A stretch of DNA of 64,000 bases, taken from positions 372,001 through 436,000 of the forward strand of contig CBDHES010000002.1 in assembly GCA_965262175.1 (NCBI GenBank). The letters run 5' to 3'. Both the position numbers and the translations under genes were made by a program. Below are positions 41,112-49,819 of this stretch, piece after piece. Positions within the stretch are counted from its first letter, which is position 1; each line of letters starts with the position of its first letter. The notes beneath the pieces are model-generated. The model worked only from the letters and a program-made list of their open reading frames with translations. It ran no database searches and was not told the origin of the DNA. The stretch is from CADEDH01 sp965262175 (GTDB lineage: Bacteria; Actinomycetota; Acidimicrobiia; Acidimicrobiales; SZUA-35).

Positions 41112-42152
41112 TCACGGTGAGCTGCGGATCCCCGGTGGCGGCCGCCGCCCGTACCTGCGGCGGTGTTGATTGGGGGTCAGCGACGTCAACCGCTTGAAGG
41201 CCCGTCGGAAGCTGGCCGGGTCGACGAAGCCGACCCGCTCCCCGATCCGCTCGACCGGCAACGAGGTCTCCTCCAGCAGTCGGCGAGCAGCGTCGATGCG
41301 GACCTGCTCCAGGTACTGCTGGGGACTCATCGACAGCGCGGCGTTGAACCGCCGGGCCAACGTCCGTGAACTGACCCCGACCGTTGCCGCCAACCCGGCG
41401 ACGGTCAGCGGTTCCACGCCCTCGTCCTGAATGGCGGCCTGGGCCCGGTGGACGATCTCGTCGTCGTGGTGTCGGTGGAGGGCGGCAAGGGAGAAGGGCC
41501 GTTGCGAGTGTCGATCGCTGTCGAGCAGCATCAGCCGTATGGCGGCGTTGGCCCGCTCGGTACCACCGAACCGGCCGATCAGGTAGAGCACGAGGTTGAA
41601 CGCCGTCGTCGAACCCCCCGACGTGATCACGTCGCCCTCATCGACGACGATCGCCTCCGGCGACACGTCGACCGACGGGTGGCGGTCGGCCAGCGCTCCG
41701 GCGGCCACCCAGTGGGTGGTGGCCCGGCGACCGTCGAGCAACCCCGCCTCGGCGAGGACGAAGGCCCCGGTGCAGGAGCTGGCGACCGTCGCCCCGTCCC
41801 GGTGCCACCGACCGACCTGCTCGACCCACCCGACGTTTCGGGCGAGCGACCGGTCGACGTCGTCGGCCAGGCCCGGTACGACGACGAGGTCGGGGGTTGG
41901 TGCCAGGCCAGCGTCGAGGGTCGGTTGGAGGTGGATGCCGTTGGCGAACGGCACCGGCGCCGAACCACCGAGGCCGAGCCCGTGGACGGTGAACAGATCG
42001 GGAGCCGCCGGTTCGCCGACGAAACGCCAGGCATCGTTCGACTTGGTCATCGTGTCGAGCACCGACAGGGTGTTGATCGCCGCCGCATCGGCGATGGCGG
42101 TGACGTAGACCAGCACTGGCCGATTTTGCCTCGTTGTTGTCGGATCCGCCAC
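41112..42152 (-). CDS. GlxA-family regulator (DJ-1/PfpI domain plus AraC HTH)
   Basis: 346 residues. Residues 10-200 form a DJ-1/PfpI-like domain with the nucleophile-elbow motif ASSCTGAFVLAEAGLL near residue 124 and DVITSGGSTTAFNLVLYLI near residue 173. Residues 235-335 form an AraC-type double helix-turn-helix (LTVAGLAATVGVSSRTLARRFNAAL; RIGERVGFVDPASFRRAFKRL). GlxA-type regulators activate catabolic genes in response to unknown metabolites. It is divergent from the small membrane protein gene at 42188, with 35 bases between starts. Confidence 0.9.
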   Translation of the reverse strand: MADPTTTRQNRPVLVYVTAIADAAAINTLSVLDTMTKSNDAWRFVGEPAAPDLFTVHGLGLGGSAPVPFANGIHLQPTLDAGLAPTPDLVVVPGLADDVDRSLARNVGWVEQVGRWHRDGATVASSCTGAFVLAEAGLLDGRRATTHWVAAGALADRHPSVDVSPEAIVVDEGDVITSGGSTTAFNLVLYLIGRFGGTERANAAIRLMLLDSDRHSQRPFSLAALHRHHDDEIVHRAQAAIQDEGVEPLTVAGLAATVGVSSRTLARRFNAALSMSPQQYLEQVRIDAARRLLEETSLPVERIGERVGFVDPASFRRAFKRLTSLTPNQHRRRYGRRPPPGIRSSP

Positions 42153-42175
42153 TGGGCGGGCACGGCGCCGATTCG

Positions 42176-42181
42176 TACCGT
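42176..42181 (+). promoter_or_regulatory. -10 box of leaderless membrane-protein gene
   Basis: TACCGT lies 6 bases before the ATG at 42188. Confidence 0.5.
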
Positions 42182-42187
42182 CGACGT

Positions 42188-42712
42188 ATGAGCACCGACG
42201 CTGCCGCCCAGTTGGCCATGACCGCCAACGTCGCCACCCTGATCGTTCTCGCCCGCTGGCTGTTCGTGCCGTGGAGCCGACGCCAGAACCTGGCGACGGC
42301 GCTGCTCCCCCTCGTCGCCATCCACACCGGCCGGACGGTGGCGCTCCAGCTCTACTCCGCCCAGGCCAACGGGTTCGACGTCACCGACAGCACCCGCAAC
42401 GAGATCGTCTGGGGCGATGTTGCCGGCGCGGCGTTGGCCGTGGTGACGCTCATCCTGTTGTGGCTCGCCCCCCGCTACGCCCGACCGGTGGCCTGGGTGC
42501 TGGTCGTGGCCACCGTGGTCGACCTGGCCAACGCCCTGATCGAGGGCATCCGGGAGAGCCTGTTGGGTAAGGCGACCGACGTGTCGTGGTTGATCCTCAC
42601 CTTCTACGTGCCGCTGCTGTGGGTGTCGATCGGACTCATCGCCTGGCTCCTGGCGACCCGCTCCGGCCCCGTCGGGCGCGCCCCGGTCGCCGACGAAGGG
42701 GGCCGGCATTGA
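42188..42712 (+). CDS. Five-helix integral membrane protein, function unknown
   Basis: 174 residues with five predicted transmembrane helices: MTANVATLIVLARWLFV, LATALLPLVAIHTGRTVALQ, VAGAALAVVTLILLWLA, VAWVLVVATVVDLANALI and LILTFYVPLLWVSIGLIAWLL. I recall similar uncharacterised actinobacterial and proteobacterial proteins but no assigned function. TACCGT 6 bases before the ATG indicates a leaderless transcript. It is divergent from the GlxA-like regulator, which may control it. Confidence 0.7.
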   Translation: MSTDAAAQLAMTANVATLIVLARWLFVPWSRRQNLATALLPLVAIHTGRTVALQLYSAQANGFDVTDSTRNEIVWGDVAGAALAVVTLILLWLAPRYARPVAWVLVVATVVDLANALIEGIRESLLGKATDVSWLILTFYVPLLWVSIGLIAWLLATRSGPVGRAPVADEGGRH

Positions 42713-42818
42713 GATCGACCGTCGTCTCGGACGAGCGCTCACCGCCGACGGCTGCTCGACGTGGGGCGCTTGGGTGACGGCTCGCTCGGGGTCGGGAGGA
42801 TCGACGAGACTGTCGGTC

Positions 42819-44945
42819 ATGAGCACCTCGACCGATCACCCGTCTCCGGACTCCTCGATCCGTACGTTCTGCCGGATCTGTGAGCCGTCGTGCGGGCTGG
42901 TGGCCGACGTCGATGACGGGAGGTTGGTGGCGCTCCGGCCCGATCGGGAGCATCCGATCACCCAAGGTTTCGCCTGCCGCAAGGGGCTGGCGATGGTCGA
43001 CGTCCACCACGACCCGGACCGACTCGATCATCCGCTGATCCGCTCGGGGGACGGGCGGTGGCTCCGGGCCAGCTGGGACGAGGCGATCGCCGAGGTGGTC
43101 CGCCGCCTCGATGCCGTGCGGTCGGCCAACGGGCCCGACGCCCTCGGCGCCTACACCGGCAATCCGCTGACCTTCAACGCCCTCGGCCGCCAACACATCG
43201 ACCACTTCCATCAGCTGGCCGGCATCACCCGCCAGTTCTCGTCGGGGACCCAGGATTGCGCCAACAAGTTCGTGGCCAGCGAGGCGGTGTTCGGGACCTC
43301 GACCGTGCACCCGATCCCCGATCTGGACCACACCGATCTGTGCCTGGTGATCGGTGAGAACCCCCGGGCATCGCAGGCGTCGTTCTACTCGATCCCCAAC
43401 GTCCTGGGCCGGATGCGGCGCCGGGCGGCCGAGGGCGCCCGGTTCGTGTTCATCAACCCCCGTCGGATCGAGCGCCCGGAGGACGGGATCGGCGACACGG
43501 TCCAGCTACGGCCCGATACCGACGTGTGGTTCCTGGCGGCGTTCCTCCACGAGCTCGACCGGCTCGGCGGGTTCGACGACCGGGTCCTCGGCCGTCACGC
43601 GACCCGGGTCGCCGAGCTGCGAGCCTTCATCGGTCACTGGTCGCCGGAGCGGGTCGCCCCGATCACCGGGATGGCGGCCGAGACCGTCCGGGAGCTGGCC
43701 GCAGCCTGGGTCGCCACCCCTCGGGCGTCGATCCACGCATCGACCGGGCTCAACATGGGCCGTCAGGGAACGCTGGCCTACTGGCTGGTCCACATGGTCA
43801 GCTTCGTGACCGGCCGACTCGACGTCACCGGCGGCAACCTGAAGAGCGACGGGTTCTACCCCAACGCCACCGCCGGCGTGGCCGTGACCGAGCAGATGTA
43901 CCACGACACCGAGTTCGGGCGACTGCGCCGGGGACGCCTGCCCGGCACCCTGCTCCCCGACTCGGTGCTCGACAGTGATGATCCGATCCGGGCCATGCTC
44001 GTCTGGTCGGGCAACCCGGTGCTGTCGATCCCGGGGGAGCAGCGGCTGGTCAAGGCCTTCGAGCAGCTCGAGTTCCTGGTGGTGGTCGACCTGTACCCCA
44101 CCGCCACCAGCGAGTACGCCGACGTCATCCTGCCGGCCACCGACATGTACGAGCGGGACGATGTGAACATCGCCAACATCGGCACCAGCCACCACCCCTT
44201 CGCCCAGTACACGCCGGCCGTGGTCGAACCCGTCGCCGAGCGGCGGCCCGAGTGGTGGATCGCCCACCAACTCCTGTCGGCCATGGAGCTGCCCTCGGTG
44301 TTCGACGATCCGGAGCCGGACCCGTGGGGCAAGTGGCGGTACCTGCTGGCCAAGGGCAGCGACATCGCCCTGGACGACCTCCGGGGCGACGAGCCGATCG
44401 TCGTCCTCGACCGACCGGAACCGGGAACGTTCATGGACCGCCAGGTGCAGACCGCCGATGGTCGGATCGACTGCTGCCCTCCGGCCTTCGCCGACGCCAT
44501 CGACCGGTGCCACGAGCTGTTCGAGGAGACGTCGGAGCGACTGGAGGGCGGCGAGCTGCTGCTGATCCACAAGCGGGACGCCTGGATGCACAACTCGTGG
44601 ATGGCCAACGTCCCCCGGATGAAGCGGGGCGGCCGGACCACCAACCCGCTGGGGCTCAGCCCGGCCGATGCCGAGCGGTTGGGCGTGGTCGATGGCGACG
44701 AGTTGGTGGTCGGCAACGAGCACGGCCAGATCCACGCCGTGGCCGAGGTCGACGACGATCTCATGCCGGGCGTGGTGTCGATGGTCCACGGGTGGGGTCA
44801 CGCCGCCAGCCCCCGGATGCGGGTGGCTCATGCCGACCCCGGGGTCAACCCCAACGTCGTGCTTCCCAGCGGGCCCGGCAGCTATGAGCCGCTGTCGAGC
44901 CAAGCCCACATGACGGGGATCCCGGTCACCGTGGAGCGGGCCTGA
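42819..44945 (+). CDS. Molybdopterin-dependent oxidoreductase (FdhA/BisC-like)
   Basis: 708 residues. An N-terminal [4Fe-4S] site CRICEPSCGLVAD (C-x2-C-x3-C) with the fourth Cys in GFACRKG near residue 51 is followed by molybdopterin domains: GAYTGNPLTFNALGRQHIDHF, LVIGENPRASQASF, IFVNPRR-like FVFINPRRIE, AMLVWSGNPVLSIPGEQ near residue 390, and a C-terminal MGD-binding barrel with SMVHGWGHA. The Mo-ligand region reads GTQDCANKFVASEAVFG, with Cys rather than a TGA-coded residue. These enzymes move oxygen atoms or hydride at a Mo/W-bis-MGD centre; the substrate is unknown. The start at 42819 (MSTSTDHP) is chosen; a GTG at 42774 is upstream. Confidence 0.9.
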   Translation: MSTSTDHPSPDSSIRTFCRICEPSCGLVADVDDGRLVALRPDREHPITQGFACRKGLAMVDVHHDPDRLDHPLIRSGDGRWLRASWDEAIAEVVRRLDAVRSANGPDALGAYTGNPLTFNALGRQHIDHFHQLAGITRQFSSGTQDCANKFVASEAVFGTSTVHPIPDLDHTDLCLVIGENPRASQASFYSIPNVLGRMRRRAAEGARFVFINPRRIERPEDGIGDTVQLRPDTDVWFLAAFLHELDRLGGFDDRVLGRHATRVAELRAFIGHWSPERVAPITGMAAETVRELAAAWVATPRASIHASTGLNMGRQGTLAYWLVHMVSFVTGRLDVTGGNLKSDGFYPNATAGVAVTEQMYHDTEFGRLRRGRLPGTLLPDSVLDSDDPIRAMLVWSGNPVLSIPGEQRLVKAFEQLEFLVVVDLYPTATSEYADVILPATDMYERDDVNIANIGTSHHPFAQYTPAVVEPVAERRPEWWIAHQLLSAMELPSVFDDPEPDPWGKWRYLLAKGSDIALDDLRGDEPIVVLDRPEPGTFMDRQVQTADGRIDCCPPAFADAIDRCHELFEETSERLEGGELLLIHKRDAWMHNSWMANVPRMKRGGRTTNPLGLSPADAERLGVVDGDELVVGNEHGQIHAVAEVDDDLMPGVVSMVHGWGHAASPRMRVAHADPGVNPNVVLPSGPGSYEPLSSQAHMTGIPVTVERA

Positions 44946-45729
44946 CCGCTCGCTGGGGTCGTCGTCCGGAGCCGGCCGGGGCCGGACGGCCGACCAGGGT
45001 CCCGACCGCCACCAACGCCACCGCAGTGGCCAGTCCCGGGACGAACAGGATCGACTGGCCGGTGGCCAGGCCGATGGCGACCGCGGCGCCGACGGCCGCG
45101 CCGACCAGCCCCCAGAACACCGGGTGACCACCCCGGGTGGGAGGTCCCTGGCGAGCCCGCGCCACCACCTCGACGCCGTACCACCGATCGAGGCGGGCGG
45201 TGGCGGCGATGGCGAGGAGCGCCCCGACGAACAGAAGGCTGCCCCCGACGTGGCCCAGGTACTGCAGGATCCGGGCCTCGGTCATCTCGCCCCGGATCGG
45301 GACGGTGGCGACCACGTCGTTGAGGCCCAGGGCGTTGGCCCCCCACCGCCCGGTGTGGGTGAACCCGTCGATCAGGATGTGGCTGGACGCCCCGATGGTC
45401 GCGCTGACCACGGTGACCAGGATCGCCGGTCGTCGCCACCCGAGCACCCGGTAGGACCGCAGTCGGAGCGGGCCGAGGTCGGGAAGGTTGGTGAACACCC
45501 CGTCGGCGGCCCGCCACCGAACCAGCAGCGCCATCATCACCGTGACCGGGACGGCCCACACGACGAGGCCGATCGCCGTGTGGCTCTGGGCACTCAGCCA
45601 CGGTCCGAGCGGGTAGGCGAGGTCGGGGGCGGCGGCCCCGATGCACAGGGCCGTCCCGTCGATCAGGTGAGGCCAACGACCCTTGATCGGGACGATCAGG
45701 CCCTGGTGGGCGGGGAAGGTGACCGGCAC
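44926..45729 (-). CDS. DUF4184-family membrane protein
   Basis: 267 residues. The N-terminus VPVTFPAHQGLIVPIKGRW, then CIGAAAPDLAYPLG and SQSHTAIGLVV-like SAQSHTAIGLVVW, matches DUF4184, a membrane-bound metal-dependent hydrolase-like family with conserved His/Asp near helix ends (GASSHILIDGFTH near residue 123). About six hydrophobic helices are present. The GTG at 45729 is preferred over longer readings that enter the upstream gene. It overlaps the convergent oxidoreductase by 20 bases. Substrate and function are unknown. Confidence 0.8.
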   Translation of the reverse strand: MPVTFPAHQGLIVPIKGRWPHLIDGTALCIGAAAPDLAYPLGPWLSAQSHTAIGLVVWAVPVTVMMALLVRWRAADGVFTNLPDLGPLRLRSYRVLGWRRPAILVTVVSATIGASSHILIDGFTHTGRWGANALGLNDVVATVPIRGEMTEARILQYLGHVGGSLLFVGALLAIAATARLDRWYGVEVVARARQGPPTRGGHPVFWGLVGAAVGAAVAIGLATGQSILFVPGLATAVALVAVGTLVGRPAPAGSGRRPQRAVRPAPR

Positions 45730-45764
45730 CGACCCAGTCTGGCGCGCCCCGCCGTCGGCTACAG

Positions 45765-46436
45765 CTAGGGCAACGTGCCGTCGAGGGACCGGTCGCTGCC
45801 CCCGGCGTCGACACACGTCCGGTGCTGCCGCCACGGGGTCCCGGTCTCGATCCAGAGCTGACCGTCGGGGGCGACCAGGTCGACGATGTAGCAGCCGAGG
45901 GGGACCACCCGTTCGTAGGCGCCGGTGGGGTCGGTGAAGACGTCGCCCATCCACCGGCCGCGGGTGCCGTCGGCGTTGGCCTCGTAGAACACCGCCTTGA
46001 GGGCCCCGACCCCGTCGCCGGATGCCGTCGTGACCCGGCCACCGACGGTCGCCGCCCGGTCGACCCCCGTCAGCTCGGCGTCGATGCCGGTCAGGTCCTC
46101 ACCGGCAGTCGGGCAGACCTCACGGTTGAACCACGGGGAGCCGGTGGCGGTGAAGGTGTCGCCGGGAGGGGCGATGAAGGTGAGGACCCGGCAGCCCGGG
46201 GTGTCGAATTGGAAGCGGTAGTCACCGCCGGTACCGGCCCGGGTGGAGCCCAACCACGACCCGCGGTCCCCGGTGAAGGCGTCGACGACGACGCCGGGGG
46301 CCGCCGACCCGTCGGAGTAGGCGATCCTCCCACCGACCGCCACCGGCTCCTCGGGGGGAGCGGTCGTCGGCGGGCCGGGGGGAGCCGTGGGCGGCGGTGC
46401 CGTCGTCGTCGGATCCGGTACGGTCGTCGACGTCGG
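45765..46436 (-). CDS. Frame-shifted C-terminal part of the GH20 gene: two carboxypeptidase-regulatory-like modules
   Basis: About 223 codons continue the coding sequence of the hexosaminidase gene in another frame. They begin with a Thr/Pro linker (TSTTVPDPTTTAPPPTAPPG) and hold two similar modules of about 90 residues: AVGGRIAYSDGSAAPGVVVDAF...GDYRFQFDTPGC, and TVGGRVTTASGDGVGALKAVFY...TGAYERVVPLGC, each with paired Cys. These look like carboxypeptidase-regulatory or collagen-binding-B beta-sandwiches of secreted proteins. No ribosome site or plausible start exists for this part alone. Removing one base near 46437 joins it to the GH20 frame, giving a 1032-residue protein. Confidence 0.7.
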   Translation of the reverse strand, partial: PTSTTVPDPTTTAPPPTAPPGPPTTAPPEEPVAVGGRIAYSDGSAAPGVVVDAFTGDRGSWLGSTRAGTGGDYRFQFDTPGCRVLTFIAPPGDTFTATGSPWFNREVCPTAGEDLTGIDAELTGVDRAATVGGRVTTASGDGVGALKAVFYEANADGTRGRWMGDVFTDPTGAYERVVPLGCYIVDLVAPDGQLWIETGTPWRQHRTCVDAGGSDRSLDGTLP

Positions 46437-48864
46437 TCGGTGGTGGTGGCGGTGGCGGTGGCGGTGGCTGATCGGCCAACGGCACCAGGTAGGGATTGAG
46501 GCTCGACCGCCGGCCACCGGTGTCGGGGCCGGTGATGGCGGCGATCATCGCCACCCGGGGCATGCCGGCGAGGTGATCGACCCTGATCCGGTGGTCGCCG
46601 GGGCGGAGCTCGATCGTGACCGACATCGGCTGCTCGGTGCTGGGGGTGTCGTCGATGATGCGCTCGTTCGGGTCCCAGACACCGTCGCCGTCGAGGTCGA
46701 GGTGGAAGTTGGCCCGTCCGTGCTGGGTCTGGAGCGCGAAGGTGTAGCGGCCGCCCTCGGTGATGCGGAGGGTGGCGGTGTGGCGCTCCAACACGATCTC
46801 GTTGTGGGGCATCGGTCCCCGAAGCACCGGCATCCGGTAGTCGCCGATGCGGCGGTCCTCCATCAGTTCGGTGTCGGGGACCGAGGTGAACACCTCGTCC
46901 CGGTCGACGCGGAAGTGGACGACGTGGACGGTTTGGGGCCAGTTGTTGAACGTGGCGAGGCTGGTGCCGCCGACCGCGGTGCCGTCGGATCGGTAGAGCT
47001 GGGCTCGGATGCCGAATCCGCCGGACAGCTCGATCGGGCCGCCGTAGGCCGGGCTGGCCGGGGTGACGGCGGGGATCGGTCCGGTGTAGATCCACTCGTA
47101 GCTGCCGTCCCACCCGTCGTGCTCGTAGCGGATCGTCCCGTCGATGCGGGACCGGTTGAGGAGGATCACGTCGACCGAGTCGCCCTGGTAGATGCGGTAC
47201 TCGCCGGTGATCGGGCTGTCGGGGTCGAGGGTGTCGGGGAGGATCTCGATCGGGCGGACCATCGTCATGACCCGGTCGTCGATGGCCCCGAACCGGGCTC
47301 GATGGTCGGCGTAGGAGCCGGCCGACGGGTTCCAGAGCCGTTCGGCCATGACCGGGAGCCGTTCCCGGAGGTCGTCGACGACCGTCCACTCGGCCTGCTC
47401 CCAGAAGAGCATCGTCCCGCCTTGGACCTGGTCCTGGCGGCCGATGTACGAGGCCCGCCAGGTCGAGTCGGTCCGGTCGGGGTCGTTGGGGCCCCGGTCG
47501 TCGAACACCGGTCGGCCCGGTTGCCAGTGCATGAAGCTGTCGGCGTCCCACCGGTGCATGACCTCGGGCGACCACCGTCGACCGCCTGTACCGGGATGGA
47601 GCGGCGTGCCGTGACCGACCACGTACATCGGCATCCACGAGGCGTTGATGACCTCGTAGCCCGACTCCAGGAGGTCCCATGGGGCGTTGTACGACGACTC
47701 CCACGACATGACGACGACCCGGTCCGGTCCGGTGGCCGGGATCGACGCCGGGGCGCCGTGGAACCCCTCCCACACGAGGAGCCGGAGGTCGAGGGATCGG
47801 ACGTGACGATTGATCTCGGCCAGGAACGGCACCAGCTCGGAACCGGCCGACGACTCGTCGCCCCCGATGTGGAAGTAGGGGCTCGATGCGAAGACGCTGG
47901 CCATGTCGTCGACGATGGCCTCGATCCGCCGGTAGTTGGCCGGTGAGGCGACGTCGCGATGGGTCGAGCCGTCGATGTAGCCGGACTCGATCAGCTTGGT
48001 CGAGTGACCGGGGAGATCGAGCTCCGGGATGATCGTCACGCCCCGGGCGTCGGCGTAGGCGACCAGGTCGAGGAAGTCCTGCCGGCTGATCGTGTAGTTG
48101 TTGGCCAGGTTGTCGGTGACCGGTCCGAACGGGAAGACGAAGTTCTGATCGTCGGTGAGGTGGAGGTGGAGGTAGCGGGTCTTGTACTGGCGGAGGAGGT
48201 CGACGATCTCCCGTAGGGTGTCGACCGAGTGGCGCTGGCGGGCGATGTCGACCATGACCGCCCGATAGGCGTTGGCCGGGCGATCCTCGACCCGGACACC
48301 GGGCACGGTGAACGAGCCGCCCCGTTCGATCAGGGCTTGGGTGAGGGTGGTGGTCCCGTAGGCCACGCCCTTGTAGTGCGGGCTGGTGATGACCGCCCGA
48401 TCGGTCACGTCGAGGAGGTACGACTGGTCCTGCTCGGCCTCGGTGGGGGCCGGATCGGTGATCGGCTGGAACCCGAGGTGGATGTCGCCCGGGCCGGCCG
48501 AACCCGACGTCGCCGCTACCAGGGCCGGGCGGATCCCGGTGATCAGCTCGATCTCCCCGGCGAGGACGCGGGCCAGGGGCTGGAGCGACCGTTCGGTCGG
48601 CATCGGATGGTCGCGGGTCTCGTAGACGATCCTGGTCGCCGACGTGATCTGCAGCTCCCCCGGCTGCTCGCGGACCGACGCTGGGCGGGGGATGACGTTG
48701 TCGATCCCGCCCGATCCAGCCGCGGAGGCGGCCGGGGTCCCCCGGTCGAAGGGCAGGATCGTCATCGCTGCGGCCAGGGCGCATAGGGCGGCCACGACGG
48801 CGATCGCCCGCCGAGCTCCGACCGCTCTCGTCGGCTGCGCTTCGTGATTGCTGGACACCCGCAT
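46222..48864 (-). CDS. Secreted GH20 beta-N-acetylhexosaminidase (reading as sequenced)
   Basis: Start ATG 48864 gives MRVSSNHEAQ and a signal helix (AIAVVAALCALAAAMTILPF). A GH20b-type N-terminal domain lies at about 55-175, then the GH20 barrel (180-500): YRAVMVDIARQRHS, YLHLHLTDDQNFVFPF, ELDLPGHSTKLIES, and the catalytic Asp-Glu pair in YFHIGGDESSAGSE near residue 325. It would release terminal GlcNAc or GalNAc from chitin or glycans outside the cell. A C-terminal beta-rich region with TFALQTQHGRANFHLDLDGDG precedes a run of ten prolines, after which the frame as sequenced reads into Arg/Gly-rich nonsense and ends at 46222. The real C-terminus is probably the region at 45765-46436. Confidence 0.85.
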   Translation of the reverse strand: MRVSSNHEAQPTRAVGARRAIAVVAALCALAAAMTILPFDRGTPAASAAGSGGIDNVIPRPASVREQPGELQITSATRIVYETRDHPMPTERSLQPLARVLAGEIELITGIRPALVAATSGSAGPGDIHLGFQPITDPAPTEAEQDQSYLLDVTDRAVITSPHYKGVAYGTTTLTQALIERGGSFTVPGVRVEDRPANAYRAVMVDIARQRHSVDTLREIVDLLRQYKTRYLHLHLTDDQNFVFPFGPVTDNLANNYTISRQDFLDLVAYADARGVTIIPELDLPGHSTKLIESGYIDGSTHRDVASPANYRRIEAIVDDMASVFASSPYFHIGGDESSAGSELVPFLAEINRHVRSLDLRLLVWEGFHGAPASIPATGPDRVVVMSWESSYNAPWDLLESGYEVINASWMPMYVVGHGTPLHPGTGGRRWSPEVMHRWDADSFMHWQPGRPVFDDRGPNDPDRTDSTWRASYIGRQDQVQGGTMLFWEQAEWTVVDDLRERLPVMAERLWNPSAGSYADHRARFGAIDDRVMTMVRPIEILPDTLDPDSPITGEYRIYQGDSVDVILLNRSRIDGTIRYEHDGWDGSYEWIYTGPIPAVTPASPAYGGPIELSGGFGIRAQLYRSDGTAVGGTSLATFNNWPQTVHVVHFRVDRDEVFTSVPDTELMEDRRIGDYRMPVLRGPMPHNEIVLERHTATLRITEGGRYTFALQTQHGRANFHLDLDGDGVWDPNERIIDDTPSTEQPMSVTIELRPGDHRIRVDHLAGMPRVAMIAAITGPDTGGRRSSLNPYLVPLADQPPPPPPPPPPTDVDDRTGSDDDGTAAHGSPRPADDRSPRGAGGGRWEDRLLRRVGGPRRRRRRLHRGPRVVVGLHPGRYRR

Positions 48865-49037
48865 CGTCCCTCCGGCTCCCGCCTGGACCACATCGTCTGG
48901 GATGGAGGGGTCCACCGCTGGACCGGCGCGTTACGGCCCGCCGCTCGATGGTTGATTCTGACCACCCGCCGATCGGCACCACCACCGTCACCGCTCGACG
49001 GGTGGGCGACCGATGGCGCGGACCGCACGGCCCGGTG

Positions 49038-49676
49038 TCAGTCCTTCCGACCGGTGACCGCCAGCTGGACGCCGAGGCCGATCATCGTCAAGCCACCGAC
49101 CACCGCCAGCCGCTCGAGACGCTGGGGAGATCGGGCGAACCAGTCTCGGGCGGTTCCCGACCCGACGGCCCACAGCCCGTCCGAGACGAGAGCGATGGCG
49201 ACGAAGACGAGGCCGAGGAGCGCCATCTGCATCGCGGCCGGAGCCCCGCCGGGATCGACGAACTGCGGCAGGATGGCGGCGAAGAACACCATGGCCTTCG
49301 GGTTGGCGATCCCGACGACGAACCCCTCGAGCAGCGCCGACCGTTGGGGGCCGGTCGGGCCGTCGCCGTCGAGGGTGGCCCCAAGTCGACGACGATGGCG
49401 GATGGCCTGGATCCCGAGCCAGGCGAGGTAGCCGGCGCCGACGAGTTTGACGGCGGTGAACACGACGATCGACCGTTCGACGATGACGCCGAGCCCGGCG
49501 GCGACCAGGAGCAGTTGGACGTAGACGCCGACCGCGTTGCCGATGACGGTCAGCAACGCCGCACGCCGCCCGAGGGCAACGGCCCGGCCGACGACGAACA
49601 TCACGCTGGGACCGGGCACGATGATCAGGGCGAAGGAGACAGCGGCGAAGGCGGCGACGGCCGAGAGGCTGGGCAT
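49038..49676 (-). CDS. LysE-family amino acid exporter
   Basis: 212 residues from the ATG at 49676, six transmembrane helices. ALIIVPGPSVMFVVGRAVALGRRAALLTVIGNAVG near residue 18 is the LysE/RhtB signature, and LLEGFVVGIANPKAMVFFAAILPQFVD near residue 120 a second conserved block. It probably exports an amino acid or derivative. TACCCT lies 7 bases before this ATG, favouring it over upstream starts. It is divergent from the selenoprotein-thioredoxin pair. Confidence 0.9.
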   Translation of the reverse strand: MPSLSAVAAFAAVSFALIIVPGPSVMFVVGRAVALGRRAALLTVIGNAVGVYVQLLLVAAGLGVIVERSIVVFTAVKLVGAGYLAWLGIQAIRHRRRLGATLDGDGPTGPQRSALLEGFVVGIANPKAMVFFAAILPQFVDPGGAPAAMQMALLGLVFVAIALVSDGLWAVGSGTARDWFARSPQRLERLAVVGGLTMIGLGVQLAVTGRKD

Positions 49677-49683
49677 CGGCCAG

Positions 49684-49689
49684 AGGGTA
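49684..49689 (-). promoter_or_regulatory. -10 box of leaderless LysE-family gene
   Basis: TACCCT lies 7 bases before the ATG at 49676. Confidence 0.5.
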
Positions 49690-49819
49690 CGGGCGGCGGC
49701 CACCCGTCACCAGCGATTTCGTCGTCCGGTGGCGAACTTATAGAGCGTGTGCTACGAAAAGGGGGGACGATCGGAGGGGGACAACCCGGTCTCCCCCGAC
49801 GACCACGAAGGGAACCAAC

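Noticed and set aside
42819..44945. Search for a selenocysteine codon in the formate dehydrogenase-like enzyme
   Set aside because: The frame is uninterrupted, and the Mo-ligand region carries Cys (QDCANK), so no Sec is used here.
46091..48991. A 966-codon open frame overlapping the GH20 gene
   Set aside because: It is the GH20 gene in another frame, rich in Arg, Gly and Pro; the overlapping frame has the complete GH20 motifs.
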